DNA of 64,000 bases from Proruminimicrobium sp963666965. Lineage in GTDB: Bacteria; Elusimicrobiota; Endomicrobiia; Endomicrobiales; Endomicrobiaceae. The notes beneath the pieces were generated by a model, which saw only the letters and a program-made list of their open reading frames with translations, did not search any database and was not told the origin of the DNA. The DNA lies in NCBI GenBank assembly GCA_963666965.1, contig OY762939.1:62001-126000 (forward strand). Reading direction: 5' to 3'. Positions 9,549 through 18,018 of this stretch are shown here, piece after piece. Both the position numbers and the translations under genes were made by a program. Numbering within the stretch: the first letter of the stretch is position 1; each line of letters opens with the position of its first letter.

Positions 9549-10238
9549 TTATGTTAAACTTCCTATCGCTTTTTTCTGTGCATTTGTAATCAATTTAATT
9601 CCGTCGTAAGCTGCGTCAAGCATTTGATTTAAATCTTTTCTTGAAAAAACGTCGCCTTCCGCCGTACCCTGCACTTCTATTAAATCGCCTTTTGCCGTCA
9701 TAACGACGTTCATATCAACATCGGCGACATTGTCTTCTTTTGCCGATAAATCAAGAACCATTTTACCATTTGCAAATCCTACGCTTACAGCTCCGACATA
9801 ATCCTTTACCGGAAGTTCTTTTATAAGTTTTTTCTTCTGCAGATTTTTAAGAGCAAGGACAAGCGCTATAAAACCGCCGTTAATGGAGGCTGTTCTTGTT
9901 CCGCCGTCGGCCCTTATAACGTCGCAGTCTATCGTTATTGTTCTTTTTCCGAGTTTTGCCATATCAACACTTGCTCTTAAAGATCTTCCGATAAGCCTTG
10001 ATATTTCCTGAGCTCTTCCGTTTTGAAGACGGTTTCTTGATATTCTGTCGTTGCATGATCTCGGGAGCATTGAATATTCGGCTGTTACCCAGCCTTCATC
10101 TGTTTTTTTTGCTTCTATAAAAGGCGGAACTTTTTCTTCAACTGTGGCAACGCATAGAACTTTAGTTTCGCCGAGTGAAAACATACACGAACCTTCCGCA
10201 TGTTTTAAATAATTTTTTACAATTTTAATTTTTCTCAT
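9549..10238 (-). CDS. rph: RNase PH, tRNA 3'-end phosphorolytic exoribonuclease
   Basis: This phosphorolytic exonuclease trims tRNA precursors. The protein has 229 residues, with KHAEGS, GETKVLC, EYSMLPRS, GRAQEISRLIGRSLRA, DCDVIRADGGTRTASI and the C-terminal VQGTAEG motifs. The ATG at 10238 has a good ribosome binding site (AAAGGA, 6-nt gap), and a TAA codon lies ten codons upstream with no other start between. The protein therefore seems to lack the usual N-terminal R-x-x-GR-x-x-x-x-LR segment, keeping only MR before the first strand. The gene is separated from valS by a structured intergenic element. Confidence 0.93.
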   Translation of the reverse strand: MRKIKIVKNYLKHAEGSCMFSLGETKVLCVATVEEKVPPFIEAKKTDEGWVTAEYSMLPRSCNDRISRNRLQNGRAQEISRLIGRSLRASVDMAKLGKRTITIDCDVIRADGGTRTASINGGFIALVLALKNLQKKKLIKELPVKDYVGAVSVGFANGKMVLDLSAKEDNVADVDMNVVMTAKGDLIEVQGTAEGDVFSRKDLNQMLDAAYDGIKLITNAQKKAIGSLT

Positions 10239-10281
10239 TTTTTGTCCTTTGTATTTTTCAACTTTTTATCTTTTTCAACTA

Positions 10282-10312
10282 GAAAGATTTTAGACGAAAC
10301 GGTCTATTGTCG
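10282..10312. repeat. Partial duplicate of the left arm of structured element A
   Basis: AGATTTTAGACGAAACGG here resembles ATAGTTTTAGGCGAAATGAGG inside element A (10322-10342). It looks like a degenerate second copy of the left arm. The same kind of flanking half-copy is found beside element B. Confidence 0.4.
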
Positions 10313-10315
10313 TTA

Positions 10316-10424
10316 GACTTTATAGTTTTAGGCGAAATGAGGTAATTACAAGTTGCGGTGTATGCAAGTGTAAAACGATACATAAGACTTGCAATTATAA
10401 AATCGGAGCCAAAAATATAAAGTC
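10316..10424. repeat. Structured intergenic element, copy A
   Basis: This ~109-nt element lies 7 nt past the valS stop. Nested helices are visible on paper. The outer helix pairs GACTTTATA (10316-10324) with TATAAAGTC (10416-10424). The next helix pairs TTTT(A)GGC with GCCAAAA. The inner helix pairs 10343-10353 with 10387-10397, 10 of 11 matched. The apical loop reads GCGGTGTA-TGC-AAGTG-T-AAAACG-A-TACATAA and contains a small TGTAT/ATACA helix. Copy B near rpsG keeps the loop and all helices with different paired bases. The direction of transcription is not known. Confidence 0.75.
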
Positions 10425-10431
10425 GTTATAA

Positions 10432-13083
10432 TTAGCCTATAAATTCTAAACTTTCTTTCAGTTTTGAAATTTTAATTTCCGCTTCCTGCAGCCTTATCCT
10501 TATCTTCTCAACCTCTTCCTTCGGAGCTCTTGCCACAAAAGATTCTTTTGAAAGTTTTGACTCGCATCTTTCTTTATCCTGCGTTGCAAGAAGTATTTCT
10601 TTATTTATTCTGTTTTTTTCTTTTTCAACGTCTATAAGCCCTTCAAGCGGTATGAATATTTCAAAACCGGTCGCAACGGCCATTGCCGAATTTTTTTGTC
10701 TTTTTACGTCTTTTGCTATTGTAACATTCTGTATTTTAGCGATTCCTTTTACATAATCCTGATTGTTTTCAAGAACGGCTTTTTTTGAATCGTCAAGCAC
10801 GTTGAAATTTGCGTTTATAAATATCGCCGGCGATATATTCATTTCGCTTCTGATATTTCTGATTTTAGTTATAATTTCCTGTATCAAAAGCATTTCGTTT
10901 GTTTCTTTTTCAAAAACAAATTCTTTTTCATATTTTGGAAAATTTGAATAAACTATGCTCTTATCATGTTTTGAAAGTATTGACCAAAGTTCTTCCGTTA
11001 TAAACGGCATTACAGGAGAGAGCATCTGTATCGTTCCTTTAAGAACATACAGCAAAACCGAAAGCGCCTGTTTCTTTTCGTTTATATCAGATGAAGTCAT
11101 TCTTATTTTTGAAAGTTCAATATACCAGTCGCAGAATTTAGTCCAGAAAAAATCGTAAAGAACTCTTGAAGCTACGTCTATATCGTAAATTTCAAAAGAT
11201 TTCGTAACTGTTTCAATCGTTTTGTTATATTCCGTTAAAATCCACTTATCCGACATTTCTTTGACTATCGGTTTTTCGGGAACTTCAACCCCTTCCATAT
11301 TCATCAAAATAAATCTTGAAGCATTCCAAATTTTATTTGCAAAATTTCTTGCGCTTAAAAATGATTCGTCAGATATCTGCATATCTCTGCCGGGAGCGGC
11401 TACGTGGGCAAGCGAAAATCTCAAAGCGTCCGTTCCGTATTTGTCCATCATTAAAAGAGGATCTATTACGTTTCCGAGAGATTTTGACATTTTTTTGCCA
11501 GATTTATCTCTGACTATCCCGTGTATAAAAACATCGGAAAAAGGAATATCGTCTAAAAATTCAAGCCCCATCTGAACCATTCTTGCTACCCACAAATAAA
11601 GAATTTCGTGGCCTGTTGCAAGAACGGACGTCGGATAATAATATTTTAATTCTTCATTATTTTCATTTTCACCCCAGTGAAATACGCTGAACGGCCACAA
11701 AGCCGAAGAGAACCAAGTATCAAGAACATCGCTATCCTGCATGATTTTCGTATTGCCACAATGAGGACATTTATCGGGCATATTTTCAGAAACTATTTCA
11801 GGGCATTGCGTTCTGTTATTATTTTCATCAACGCAATAATAAACAGGTATTCTGTGTCCCCACCATATCTGGCGGCTTATGCACCAGTCTCTTAAATTAT
11901 CAAGCCATAACGTATAAGGTTTCTGCCATGACGGAGGATAAAATTTTACTTTTTCGTCTTTTGCCGCCTGAGAAGCTCTTTTTGACATTTCTTCAACTTT
12001 TAAAAACCACTGTTCCGACATTATCGGTTCTATCGTGGTTGAGCATCTGTAACATTTGCCGACCGAGTGGCTGTAATCTTCAATTTTTAAAATATAGCCT
12101 TGAGCAGTCAAATCGTTTACGACTTCTTCTCTTGCTTTAACTACCGAAAGACCTGCGTATTTATCCGCGACGTTTATCATTTTACCGTCTGCGTTTATAA
12201 CTTCAATTATTTCAAGATTATGTCTTCTTGCTATTTCATAATCGGTATTGTCATGGGCTGGCGTAACTTTAACGGCGCCGGTTCCGAATGACGTATCAAC
12301 TATATAGTCCGCTACTATTTTTATTTCACGTCCTGTTAATGGAAGAATTACTGTTTTTCCGACAAGAGAAGTATATCTGTCATCGTTAGGATTTACCGCA
12401 ACGGCAGTATCGCCGAGCATCGTTTCAGGACGCGTAGTTGCGACGGTTAAAAATTCATCGGAATCTTTTATAGGATATTTTATATACCACAAATTTCCTT
12501 TTTCGGAATTATATTCAACTTCAATATCCGATAACGCCGTATTACATCTTGTGCAGTAATTTACAAGTCTTTTACCTCTGTAAATAAGGCCTTTATCGTA
12601 TAATTTTTTAAAAGCTTTCTTTACCGATTTTGAACAAGCTTCATCCATAGTAAATCTTGTTCTGTCCCAGTCAAGAGCGCAACCGAGCTTTTTAAGCTGG
12701 TCAAGAATAGTATCGCCTGTTTCGTTTCTCCACTGCCACATAGTTTCAAGAAATTTTTCTCTGCCCAAATCATATTTTGTTTTGCCTTCTTTTTTAAGAA
12801 GTTTTTCAACAACGTTCTGAGTCGCTATTCCGCCGTGGTCTGTTCCGGGAACCCAAAGAGTATTATACCCCTGCATTTTTTTAAATCTTATGATTATATC
12901 TTGAAGACCGTTATTTAAGGCATGGCCCATGTGAAGAGAGCCTGTGACGTTAGGAGGAGGAATTACTATCGTAAACGGTTTTTTATTTTTATCCGGTTTT
13001 GACGAAAATATTTTTTCGTCTATCCAGAATTTTACCCATTTTTCTTCAACTTTCTTCGCATCGTAAATTTTTTCAATTTCCAT
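10432..13083 (-). CDS. valS: Valyl-tRNA synthetase
   Basis: This class I aminoacyl-tRNA synthetase charges tRNA-Val. The protein has 883 residues. The HIGH motif appears as HMGH at 51-54 after the typical PPPNVTGSL, and KMSKS lies at 531-535. The editing (CP1) domain contains TTRPETMLGDTAVAV, and the C-terminal ~70 residues form a coiled-coil arm rich in Lys/Glu. Cysteine pairs CTRC (near 178) and CPHC (near 440) may bind zinc. Only 106 nt separate it from the upstream TPR gene, which is too short for a typical T-box leader. Confidence 0.97.
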   Translation of the reverse strand: MEIEKIYDAKKVEEKWVKFWIDEKIFSSKPDKNKKPFTIVIPPPNVTGSLHMGHALNNGLQDIIIRFKKMQGYNTLWVPGTDHGGIATQNVVEKLLKKEGKTKYDLGREKFLETMWQWRNETGDTILDQLKKLGCALDWDRTRFTMDEACSKSVKKAFKKLYDKGLIYRGKRLVNYCTRCNTALSDIEVEYNSEKGNLWYIKYPIKDSDEFLTVATTRPETMLGDTAVAVNPNDDRYTSLVGKTVILPLTGREIKIVADYIVDTSFGTGAVKVTPAHDNTDYEIARRHNLEIIEVINADGKMINVADKYAGLSVVKAREEVVNDLTAQGYILKIEDYSHSVGKCYRCSTTIEPIMSEQWFLKVEEMSKRASQAAKDEKVKFYPPSWQKPYTLWLDNLRDWCISRQIWWGHRIPVYYCVDENNNRTQCPEIVSENMPDKCPHCGNTKIMQDSDVLDTWFSSALWPFSVFHWGENENNEELKYYYPTSVLATGHEILYLWVARMVQMGLEFLDDIPFSDVFIHGIVRDKSGKKMSKSLGNVIDPLLMMDKYGTDALRFSLAHVAAPGRDMQISDESFLSARNFANKIWNASRFILMNMEGVEVPEKPIVKEMSDKWILTEYNKTIETVTKSFEIYDIDVASRVLYDFFWTKFCDWYIELSKIRMTSSDINEKKQALSVLLYVLKGTIQMLSPVMPFITEELWSILSKHDKSIVYSNFPKYEKEFVFEKETNEMLLIQEIITKIRNIRSEMNISPAIFINANFNVLDDSKKAVLENNQDYVKGIAKIQNVTIAKDVKRQKNSAMAVATGFEIFIPLEGLIDVEKEKNRINKEILLATQDKERCESKLSKESFVARAPKEEVEKIRIRLQEAEIKISKLKESLEFIG

Positions 13084-13189
13084 GATTTCTGCCTTTATAT
13101 TTTAGTTATTTTTTATACGGAAACACTCACGGCAAAAACATTCAAAAACAGTGTTTTTTCTGAAAAAATTTACCGTTTAAATTCCAATA

Positions 13190-13762
13190 TTACTGCTGTT
13201 GACGGTTTTCTTCTCCGCTGAGTTTTGTCTCAGCTTCTTCGTTGCCAAGACGAGCCGCTTCTTTGTAATAATCTTTGGCTTTGGTAAAATCGCCTTTGGC
13301 GTCGTATATATCGCCAAGCATCACAAAAGCCCAGTCATGCGTAACGTTTATATTTATAAGTTTTTCAAGAAGTTCGGAAGCTTTGTCATCTTCGCCTTTA
13401 GTTCTGTAATATTTAGCTAAATCGTAAAGGGTTGCCTGATGTTCCGGAAAAACGTTTAAAGCTTTGTCGTAAAATTCGAGCATATTGGCATCATCGCCAA
13501 TATTGCCGAAACAAAAACCCATATTAAAATAAATATCCGACAAAACAATTTTATCTATTCTCTGTGCTTCGCTTATGCTTTCTTCGTCAAACGGAACAAG
13601 CTTCTCAAGAATTTTAAGGGCCTGTTTATATTGTTTCTGGTCAACCAGCTTATAAGCCTTTTCAAGCCCTTTCTGGTTAAATTCAAATTTAGGCTGTTCA
13701 GCCGATGCTTTTACGGCAGCCAGAAAGAACGCCGCAAAAAATAAAACTATTATCTTTTTCAT
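13190..13762 (-). CDS. Secreted TPR-repeat protein
   Basis: The preferred start is the ATG at 13762 (MKKIIVLFFAAFFLAAVKASAEQ). It begins a clear Sec signal peptide, has a GGGGG box 6 nt upstream and overlaps the previous stop as ATGA. That gives 190 residues. After the signal peptide, four to five tetratricopeptide-like helical pairs run to about residue 180 (for example AFVMLGDIYDAKGDFTKAKDYYKEAARLG, abbreviated here by its ends A and G). It probably acts as a periplasmic scaffold. Its partner is unknown; it is coupled to a radical SAM gene. Confidence 0.75.
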   Translation of the reverse strand: MKKIIVLFFAAFFLAAVKASAEQPKFEFNQKGLEKAYKLVDQKQYKQALKILEKLVPFDEESISEAQRIDKIVLSDIYFNMGFCFGNIGDDANMLEFYDKALNVFPEHQATLYDLAKYYRTKGEDDKASELLEKLININVTHDWAFVMLGDIYDAKGDFTKAKDYYKEAARLGNEEAETKLSGEENRQQQ

Positions 13763-15093
13763 AAAATACCCCCGCATTTATTCCATACTTCCGAAGTTTC
13801 CATACATAAATAAACCTTTATATTTCCTGCACGTTTTTTAATGACGTCTGCAAGCGTTTTATACATTGCAATCCTCTGCTGCCTGGCGTATCTTAATTTT
13901 TCATCGTCACACAGCAAAAGTTCTTCGTCAAGGATTCTATTTTCAAAAAATCTGTTTTCTATCGTTTTTTTTAATTCCGCAGGCATTCTTAAAGATCCCA
14001 CGCTTATCCATTTTATATATTTTCCATCTACAAAATCAAATATATTTTCAATAGTTTTTATATAATCTTTCTGCCAGTCTTTATAAAAAATAACCGGATC
14101 AAAATGAAACCCTATTGAGTATCCTGATTCTGCGCATTTTTTGGCGGCTTTTAGCCTTTCTTCCAATTTAGGCGTAAGATGTTCATTTTCCGCTATCATT
14201 TTTTCCGTATTGAGCGACCAGGAAATTACTATGTTCGGCGCTCCTCCGTATTTCAAAAGATTTTCTATATTTATGCTTTTTGTTTTAAATTCAAAATACA
14301 TATCCCGATTTTCTTTAAAAAATTTAACTATCGGCTGCGAAAAAAGAGTTATATCGTCAAATACTAGAGAATCCGTAAATTCACCGCTTCCGACTCTTGG
14401 CATGTCAAACAAACCTGAATTGCCGGGTTTAATTTTATTTATATCAAGGAAATCTTCTATGTTGCACGGAAATATTATACCGGGCACATTCTGATATCCC
14501 TGCAAAAAACAATAAGTGCATTCATAAGGACAGCCGTACCCCGTGTTTAAAACAGAATAATTGCAGCATACTACGTTTTTAGTGCAGGGACAGGGCTTAA
14601 AAAAATCAAATTTTTCATTTACAAGAAATAAATTTTTTCTGCGGCTGTTATATGCCTGTACGGAGAATTTATTTTCTTTCAAAAACTGTTTTAAAGAAGA
14701 TATTTCTATAAATGCGGAATCTGTAAAAAGCTTTTTTATTCTTTTATATAAAAAAGAATTTAACACTTCGGCCGTATAATAAATATTTTCAGGATAGAAT
14801 TTTGTGTATTCTAAAACAGCACCCGAGTCTTTTTCAACGGTTATATCAGGCAGATAAAAACTGTTTTTTAAAGCTGTTTTAAAATTTTGAGGATATCTGA
14901 GTTTTATAAGACCGGTTTTTGTTCCGCGGTAATCCGAAAATTCAATGCCGTCAATAAAAGACTTCGGTTCAATACCGTCTCTTTTTGTTATTTCAAATAC
15001 AAGCCTTGAAAGTTCTCTTATTTTATTTATGCCGAAAAAAGGAAATTTTTCGGCAAGCAGAGTTTTAATATATAAAATGCTTTTGTCCATCAT
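13759..15093 (-). CDS. Spore photoproduct lyase-like radical SAM protein
   Basis: This 444-residue protein has the radical SAM cysteine triad C188-x3-C192-x2-C195 in GYGCPYECTYC. A second cysteine group, CPC (168/170) and CC (176/177), lies just before it, as seen in the SplB-like family outside spore formers. The phrase PCTKNVVCCNYSVLNTGYG and the C-terminal CMETSEVW also fit. Known SPL repairs the 5-thyminyl-dihydrothymine photoproduct, but this organism shows no sign of sporulation, so the substrate here is open. It overlaps the upstream nucleoside phosphorylase-like gene by 29 nt and the TPR gene by 4 nt. Confidence 0.82.
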   Translation of the reverse strand: MMDKSILYIKTLLAEKFPFFGINKIRELSRLVFEITKRDGIEPKSFIDGIEFSDYRGTKTGLIKLRYPQNFKTALKNSFYLPDITVEKDSGAVLEYTKFYPENIYYTAEVLNSFLYKRIKKLFTDSAFIEISSLKQFLKENKFSVQAYNSRRKNLFLVNEKFDFFKPCPCTKNVVCCNYSVLNTGYGCPYECTYCFLQGYQNVPGIIFPCNIEDFLDINKIKPGNSGLFDMPRVGSGEFTDSLVFDDITLFSQPIVKFFKENRDMYFEFKTKSINIENLLKYGGAPNIVISWSLNTEKMIAENEHLTPKLEERLKAAKKCAESGYSIGFHFDPVIFYKDWQKDYIKTIENIFDFVDGKYIKWISVGSLRMPAELKKTIENRFFENRILDEELLLCDDEKLRYARQQRIAMYKTLADVIKKRAGNIKVYLCMETSEVWNKCGGIL

Positions 15094-15781
15094 TTATAAA
15101 ATTACATATGGCTTTGGCAAGAGACTGTCTTGCTTTTAATATCGCCGATTTTTGTGATTGGTCTATATCGTTGCCGAAAGGCTCGTTTACGCCGACCATA
15201 TCGGTAACGTAAAATACGGCGATTGCTTTTTTGTTTATTGAACATGACGCTGAAAAAACGGAAGAACATTCCATATCAACGGCGTTGATTTTATTTTTAC
15301 TGAACCAATCCTTATATTTTTTTTCAAGAACAAGAGAACTTGTAGTGGCGCACTTAATATGCTGTATGTCGAGTTTATTATTTTTTAAAAGAAATTCTCC
15401 GAGTAAAGCTGCAGACGGATAGTATGAATCCGGATTTCTTTTCATTTCAAGCATTTCCGAGAAACTCTCAAAATTAAAAACCTTTTTAACTATCAGTCTA
15501 TCTCCGATTTTTACTTCGCCTGCTCCGCCGCAGCTGCCGAACAATATTATATTTTCACACGCCGTATCTTTTAAATATAATACTATATCCCCTACGAGAA
15601 AATTATTCTTAGTTGAGATGATCGTGGAATTTTCATAGTTGTTTACTTTTGCAAAAAGTCCTGTGAAATTTTCGGCAGGCCCGAGCTCGGAAAAAAGAGA
15701 CTGGTCCGAGGCTTGGCAGATAACACATGTTTTTTTTATATTTTTACTTTCTATTCCAAAATAAGATAAAAGTTCCGACAT
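15065..15781 (-). CDS. Nucleoside phosphorylase/hydrolase family protein (PNP_UDP_1)
   Basis: This 238-residue protein has the alpha/beta fold of purine nucleoside phosphorylases and MTA/SAH nucleosidases. The family glycine motif appears as LFGSCGGAGEVKIGDRLIV (about residues 80-98). The base/ribose-binding motif AVDMECSS (near 170) carries the conserved Met-Glu pair. Which nucleoside it cleaves, and whether it uses phosphate or water, cannot be read from the sequence; futalosine or MTA hydrolase activity is possible. It is the first gene of a translationally overlapping trio with a radical SAM and a TPR gene. Confidence 0.75.
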   Translation of the reverse strand: MSELLSYFGIESKNIKKTCVICQASDQSLFSELGPAENFTGLFAKVNNYENSTIISTKNNFLVGDIVLYLKDTACENIILFGSCGGAGEVKIGDRLIVKKVFNFESFSEMLEMKRNPDSYYPSAALLGEFLLKNNKLDIQHIKCATTSSLVLEKKYKDWFSKNKINAVDMECSSVFSASCSINKKAIAVFYVTDMVGVNEPFGNDIDQSQKSAILKARQSLAKAICNFINDGQKHFIY

Positions 15782-15843
15782 TATATTTGCCTCTTGAAAA
15801 AAATAACAATTAAAAAAAATTTAAAGATACAGGTGTTCTAAAA

Positions 15844-16083
15844 CTAAAGTCCGCCACATCCTCCGCAACCGCAGCCGCCGCCGTGTTTTTTAACGGCGCA
15901 ACTGCCTGCCGCATCACAGCCGCACAAATCATTTTTTGAACTTTTTGAAGAAAAAGTCGAAAATTTCTTTTCAACATCAGTGCTTTTGCAGGCAGGACAT
16001 TCTATTTTCTCAGCGTTAATGGCAAAAACAAGTTTTTCAAATTCTTTTTTGCATTTTTTACATACATATTCAAACAACGGCAT
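15844..16083 (-). CDS. FmdB-type zinc ribbon protein
   Basis: This small protein begins MPLFEYVCKKCKKEF and carries CxxC pairs near residues 8-11 and 29-32, forming a zinc ribbon (FmdB/CxxC_CXXC_SSSS family). A Cys/Gly-rich tail (CGCDAAGSCAVKK, then HGGGCGCGGCGGL) follows. The ATG at 16083 is preferred over an upstream GTG because a GGTGG box lies 5 nt before it and the family starts MP-(L/I)-(Y/F)-E-Y. That gives 79 residues. Function in the family is unknown; a regulatory or chaperone role has been suggested. Confidence 0.85.
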   Translation of the reverse strand: MPLFEYVCKKCKKEFEKLVFAINAEKIECPACKSTDVEKKFSTFSSKSSKNDLCGCDAAGSCAVKKHGGGCGCGGCGGL

Positions 16084-16097
16084 ATTTTCCACCTTTT

Positions 16098-16234
16098 GAA
16101 GCTTGGAAGTTTAGAAGCTCGGAAGCTTGGTAAAAACAAAAACGTCTGTTTTGCTTTGCAAATCTTTCCAAATCCGATTAACTTCTTCGGTTTGTTTCAC
16201 AAATCCGCCCAACTTCTCAGCTGCTCAGCTTCCA
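16098..16234. repeat. Degenerate 8-bp-period tandem repeats in inverted orientation
   Basis: Four tandem octamers GAAGCTTG, GAAGTTTA, GAAGCTCG and GAAGCTTG occupy 16098-16129. Near 16212-16234 the opposite strand reads GAAGCTGA, GCAGCTGA and GAAGTTG. The two groups could fold back on each other. They sit in the gap between fmdB and deaD, which holds no other recognisable feature. Confidence 0.6.
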
Positions 16235-16245
16235 GCCTGTCTAAT

Positions 16246-17943
16246 TTATTTTCCTTGAGCAATTTCAACAGAAACCCTATTGCCTTTTATATTGCTGTTA
16301 TTTAAAGCATTTATAACGGCATCAACATGTTCTGTAGGAACTTCGACAAAAGAATACTTATCCAAAATATCAATACTTCCGACTATATTTCCGTCAAGAC
16401 CTGTCTCACCGGCTATTGCTCCGACAAAATCGCCCGGTCTGACGTTTTTGCTTTTGCCGATACTTATGAATAGTCTGGTCATTCCGTGTTCTCTTGATCC
16501 GCCGTTACCGCCGCCGCTGGAAATCCTGCCTTTTTGTCTCTTGTTTGAACCTCTGTCATTACCTCTATCGCGTCCTCTGTCATTTCCTCTGTTCTGATGA
16601 TTATCTACATATAAATCAACTTCCAGACTGTCTTGGTTGTCTGCTACTAATTTTTGATTATTTAACATCATTTCAAATAATGTTGCTGCAACATCAACTG
16701 ATGTAATATCATCACTTATTAACGATTCAATTTTACCGACATATTTGTCAGATGAATTTTTTTTAATATTTTCTTTTATCTTTTCCATAAAAGACGATAT
16801 TCTGATATTTTCGACGTCTGCCATAGACGGAATAGGTATTCTAGTTACGTTTACTTTTGTATATCTTTGAATATCTCTTAATTTATAAATATCTCTGCCG
16901 GAAACAAAACTAAATGCTCTGCCCGTTCTGCCTGCTCTGCCGGTTCTGCCTATTCTGTGAACATAAGCCTCTATGTCCTGCGGAATATCGTAATTAAAAA
17001 CTGCTTCAATTTCATCGACATCAATACCTCTTGCGGCAACATCTGTGGCAACAAGTATTTCTATTCTGCAAGCTCTGAATTTTGCCATTACTCTGTCTCT
17101 TTGTGACTGATTCATATCTCCGTGAATTGCATCTGCAGAATAACCTCTTGCCTGCAAATTTGATGCAACCGAATCTACTTTCCTTTTTGTATTACAGAAT
17201 ACCAAAGCCAATTTTGGGTCATACATATCGAGACATCTTGCTAATGCATCAGCTTTTTGTTGTTCTCTGACTTCACAATAAAGTTGTTCAGTCAAAGGAA
17301 CTGTAAGCTTTTCATGAACCACTTTTATATTTTCAGGATGAACCTGATATCTTTTTGTAAGCGCCAAAAATTCTTTAGGCATGGTAGCAGAGAAAAAAAC
17401 AGTTTGTCTTTCTTCCGGAAGACTCTTCAATATTTTTTCAATATCATCCCTAAAACCCATATCAAGCATTTCATCGGCTTCGTCCAGCACAACAGTGGTT
17501 GTATCTTTAAGCGCAATTGTTTTTCTTTCAATATGGTCTATTACTCTGCCTGGAGTTCCTATAACAATATGGGCTCCTCTTGAAAGAGCAGACATCTGTC
17601 TTACTATAGGCTGGCCGCCGTAAACAGGCACTATATTGATTCCCCTTTTGTATTTCGATAACTGTTTCAATTCTTCCGCAACCTGTATCGCAAGTTCTCT
17701 TGTCGGACACATTATCAAAGCCTGAGTTGCTCTTATTTTTGCAGATACCTTTTCAAGTATCGGTATTCCGAATGCCGCAGTTTTTCCTGTTCCCGTCTGA
17801 GCTTGCCCTATAAGATCGCGCCCTTCCATCATTTTTGGTATTGCAAGCGACTGTATCGGTGTAGCTTCCTCAAAACCCATATCCGTCACAGCTTTCAATA
17901 TATCCTGTGAAAGATTTAACTCCGTAAATTTTAATTTATCCAT
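16246..17943 (-). CDS. deaD: DEAD-box ATP-dependent RNA helicase (DeaD/CsdA type)
   Basis: This 565-residue helicase remodels structured RNA such as ribosomal precursors and cold-stalled mRNA. The Q motif precedes Walker A AQTGTGKT at 48-55; DEAD lies at 154-157, SAT follows, and HRIGRTGRAG marks motif VI. A basic linker rich in RGNDRG repeats (about residues 450-485) leads to a C-terminal DbpA-type RNA-binding domain (about 488-565). This layout is that of DeaD/CsdA. Octameric intergenic repeats flank the gene on both sides. Confidence 0.93.
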   Translation of the reverse strand: MDKLKFTELNLSQDILKAVTDMGFEEATPIQSLAIPKMMEGRDLIGQAQTGTGKTAAFGIPILEKVSAKIRATQALIMCPTRELAIQVAEELKQLSKYKRGINIVPVYGGQPIVRQMSALSRGAHIVIGTPGRVIDHIERKTIALKDTTTVVLDEADEMLDMGFRDDIEKILKSLPEERQTVFFSATMPKEFLALTKRYQVHPENIKVVHEKLTVPLTEQLYCEVREQQKADALARCLDMYDPKLALVFCNTKRKVDSVASNLQARGYSADAIHGDMNQSQRDRVMAKFRACRIEILVATDVAARGIDVDEIEAVFNYDIPQDIEAYVHRIGRTGRAGRTGRAFSFVSGRDIYKLRDIQRYTKVNVTRIPIPSMADVENIRISSFMEKIKENIKKNSSDKYVGKIESLISDDITSVDVAATLFEMMLNNQKLVADNQDSLEVDLYVDNHQNRGNDRGRDRGNDRGSNKRQKGRISSGGGNGGSREHGMTRLFISIGKSKNVRPGDFVGAIAGETGLDGNIVGSIDILDKYSFVEVPTEHVDAVINALNNSNIKGNRVSVEIAQGK

Positions 17944-17959
17944 AATTCTCCTTTTTTTA

Positions 17960-17983
17960 TAAGCTTGGCAGCTGAAAAACTTT
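17960..17983. repeat. Three-unit remnant of the 8-bp repeat family
   Basis: TAAGCTTG, GCAGCTGA and AAAACTTT lie in register upstream of deaD. They match the octamer family at 16098-16234 on the other side of the gene. The rest of the 17944-18018 gap shows nothing recognisable. Confidence 0.45.
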
Positions 17984-18018
17984 AAAGATTGTTAACCGCA
18001 CCGGCTTATTACATCTTG

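Noticed and set aside
10316..10424. Integron attC site at the structured element
   Set aside because: GTTAGAC beside the element fits one attC box, but the matching inverted box (RYYYAAC) at the other end is absent, copy B lacks it too, and no integrase or gene-cassette array is present.
13084..13189. T-box riboswitch upstream of valS
   Set aside because: The gap is only 106 nt and shows no T-box core or terminator/antiterminator pair; just a weak ACACT/AGTGT repeat is visible.
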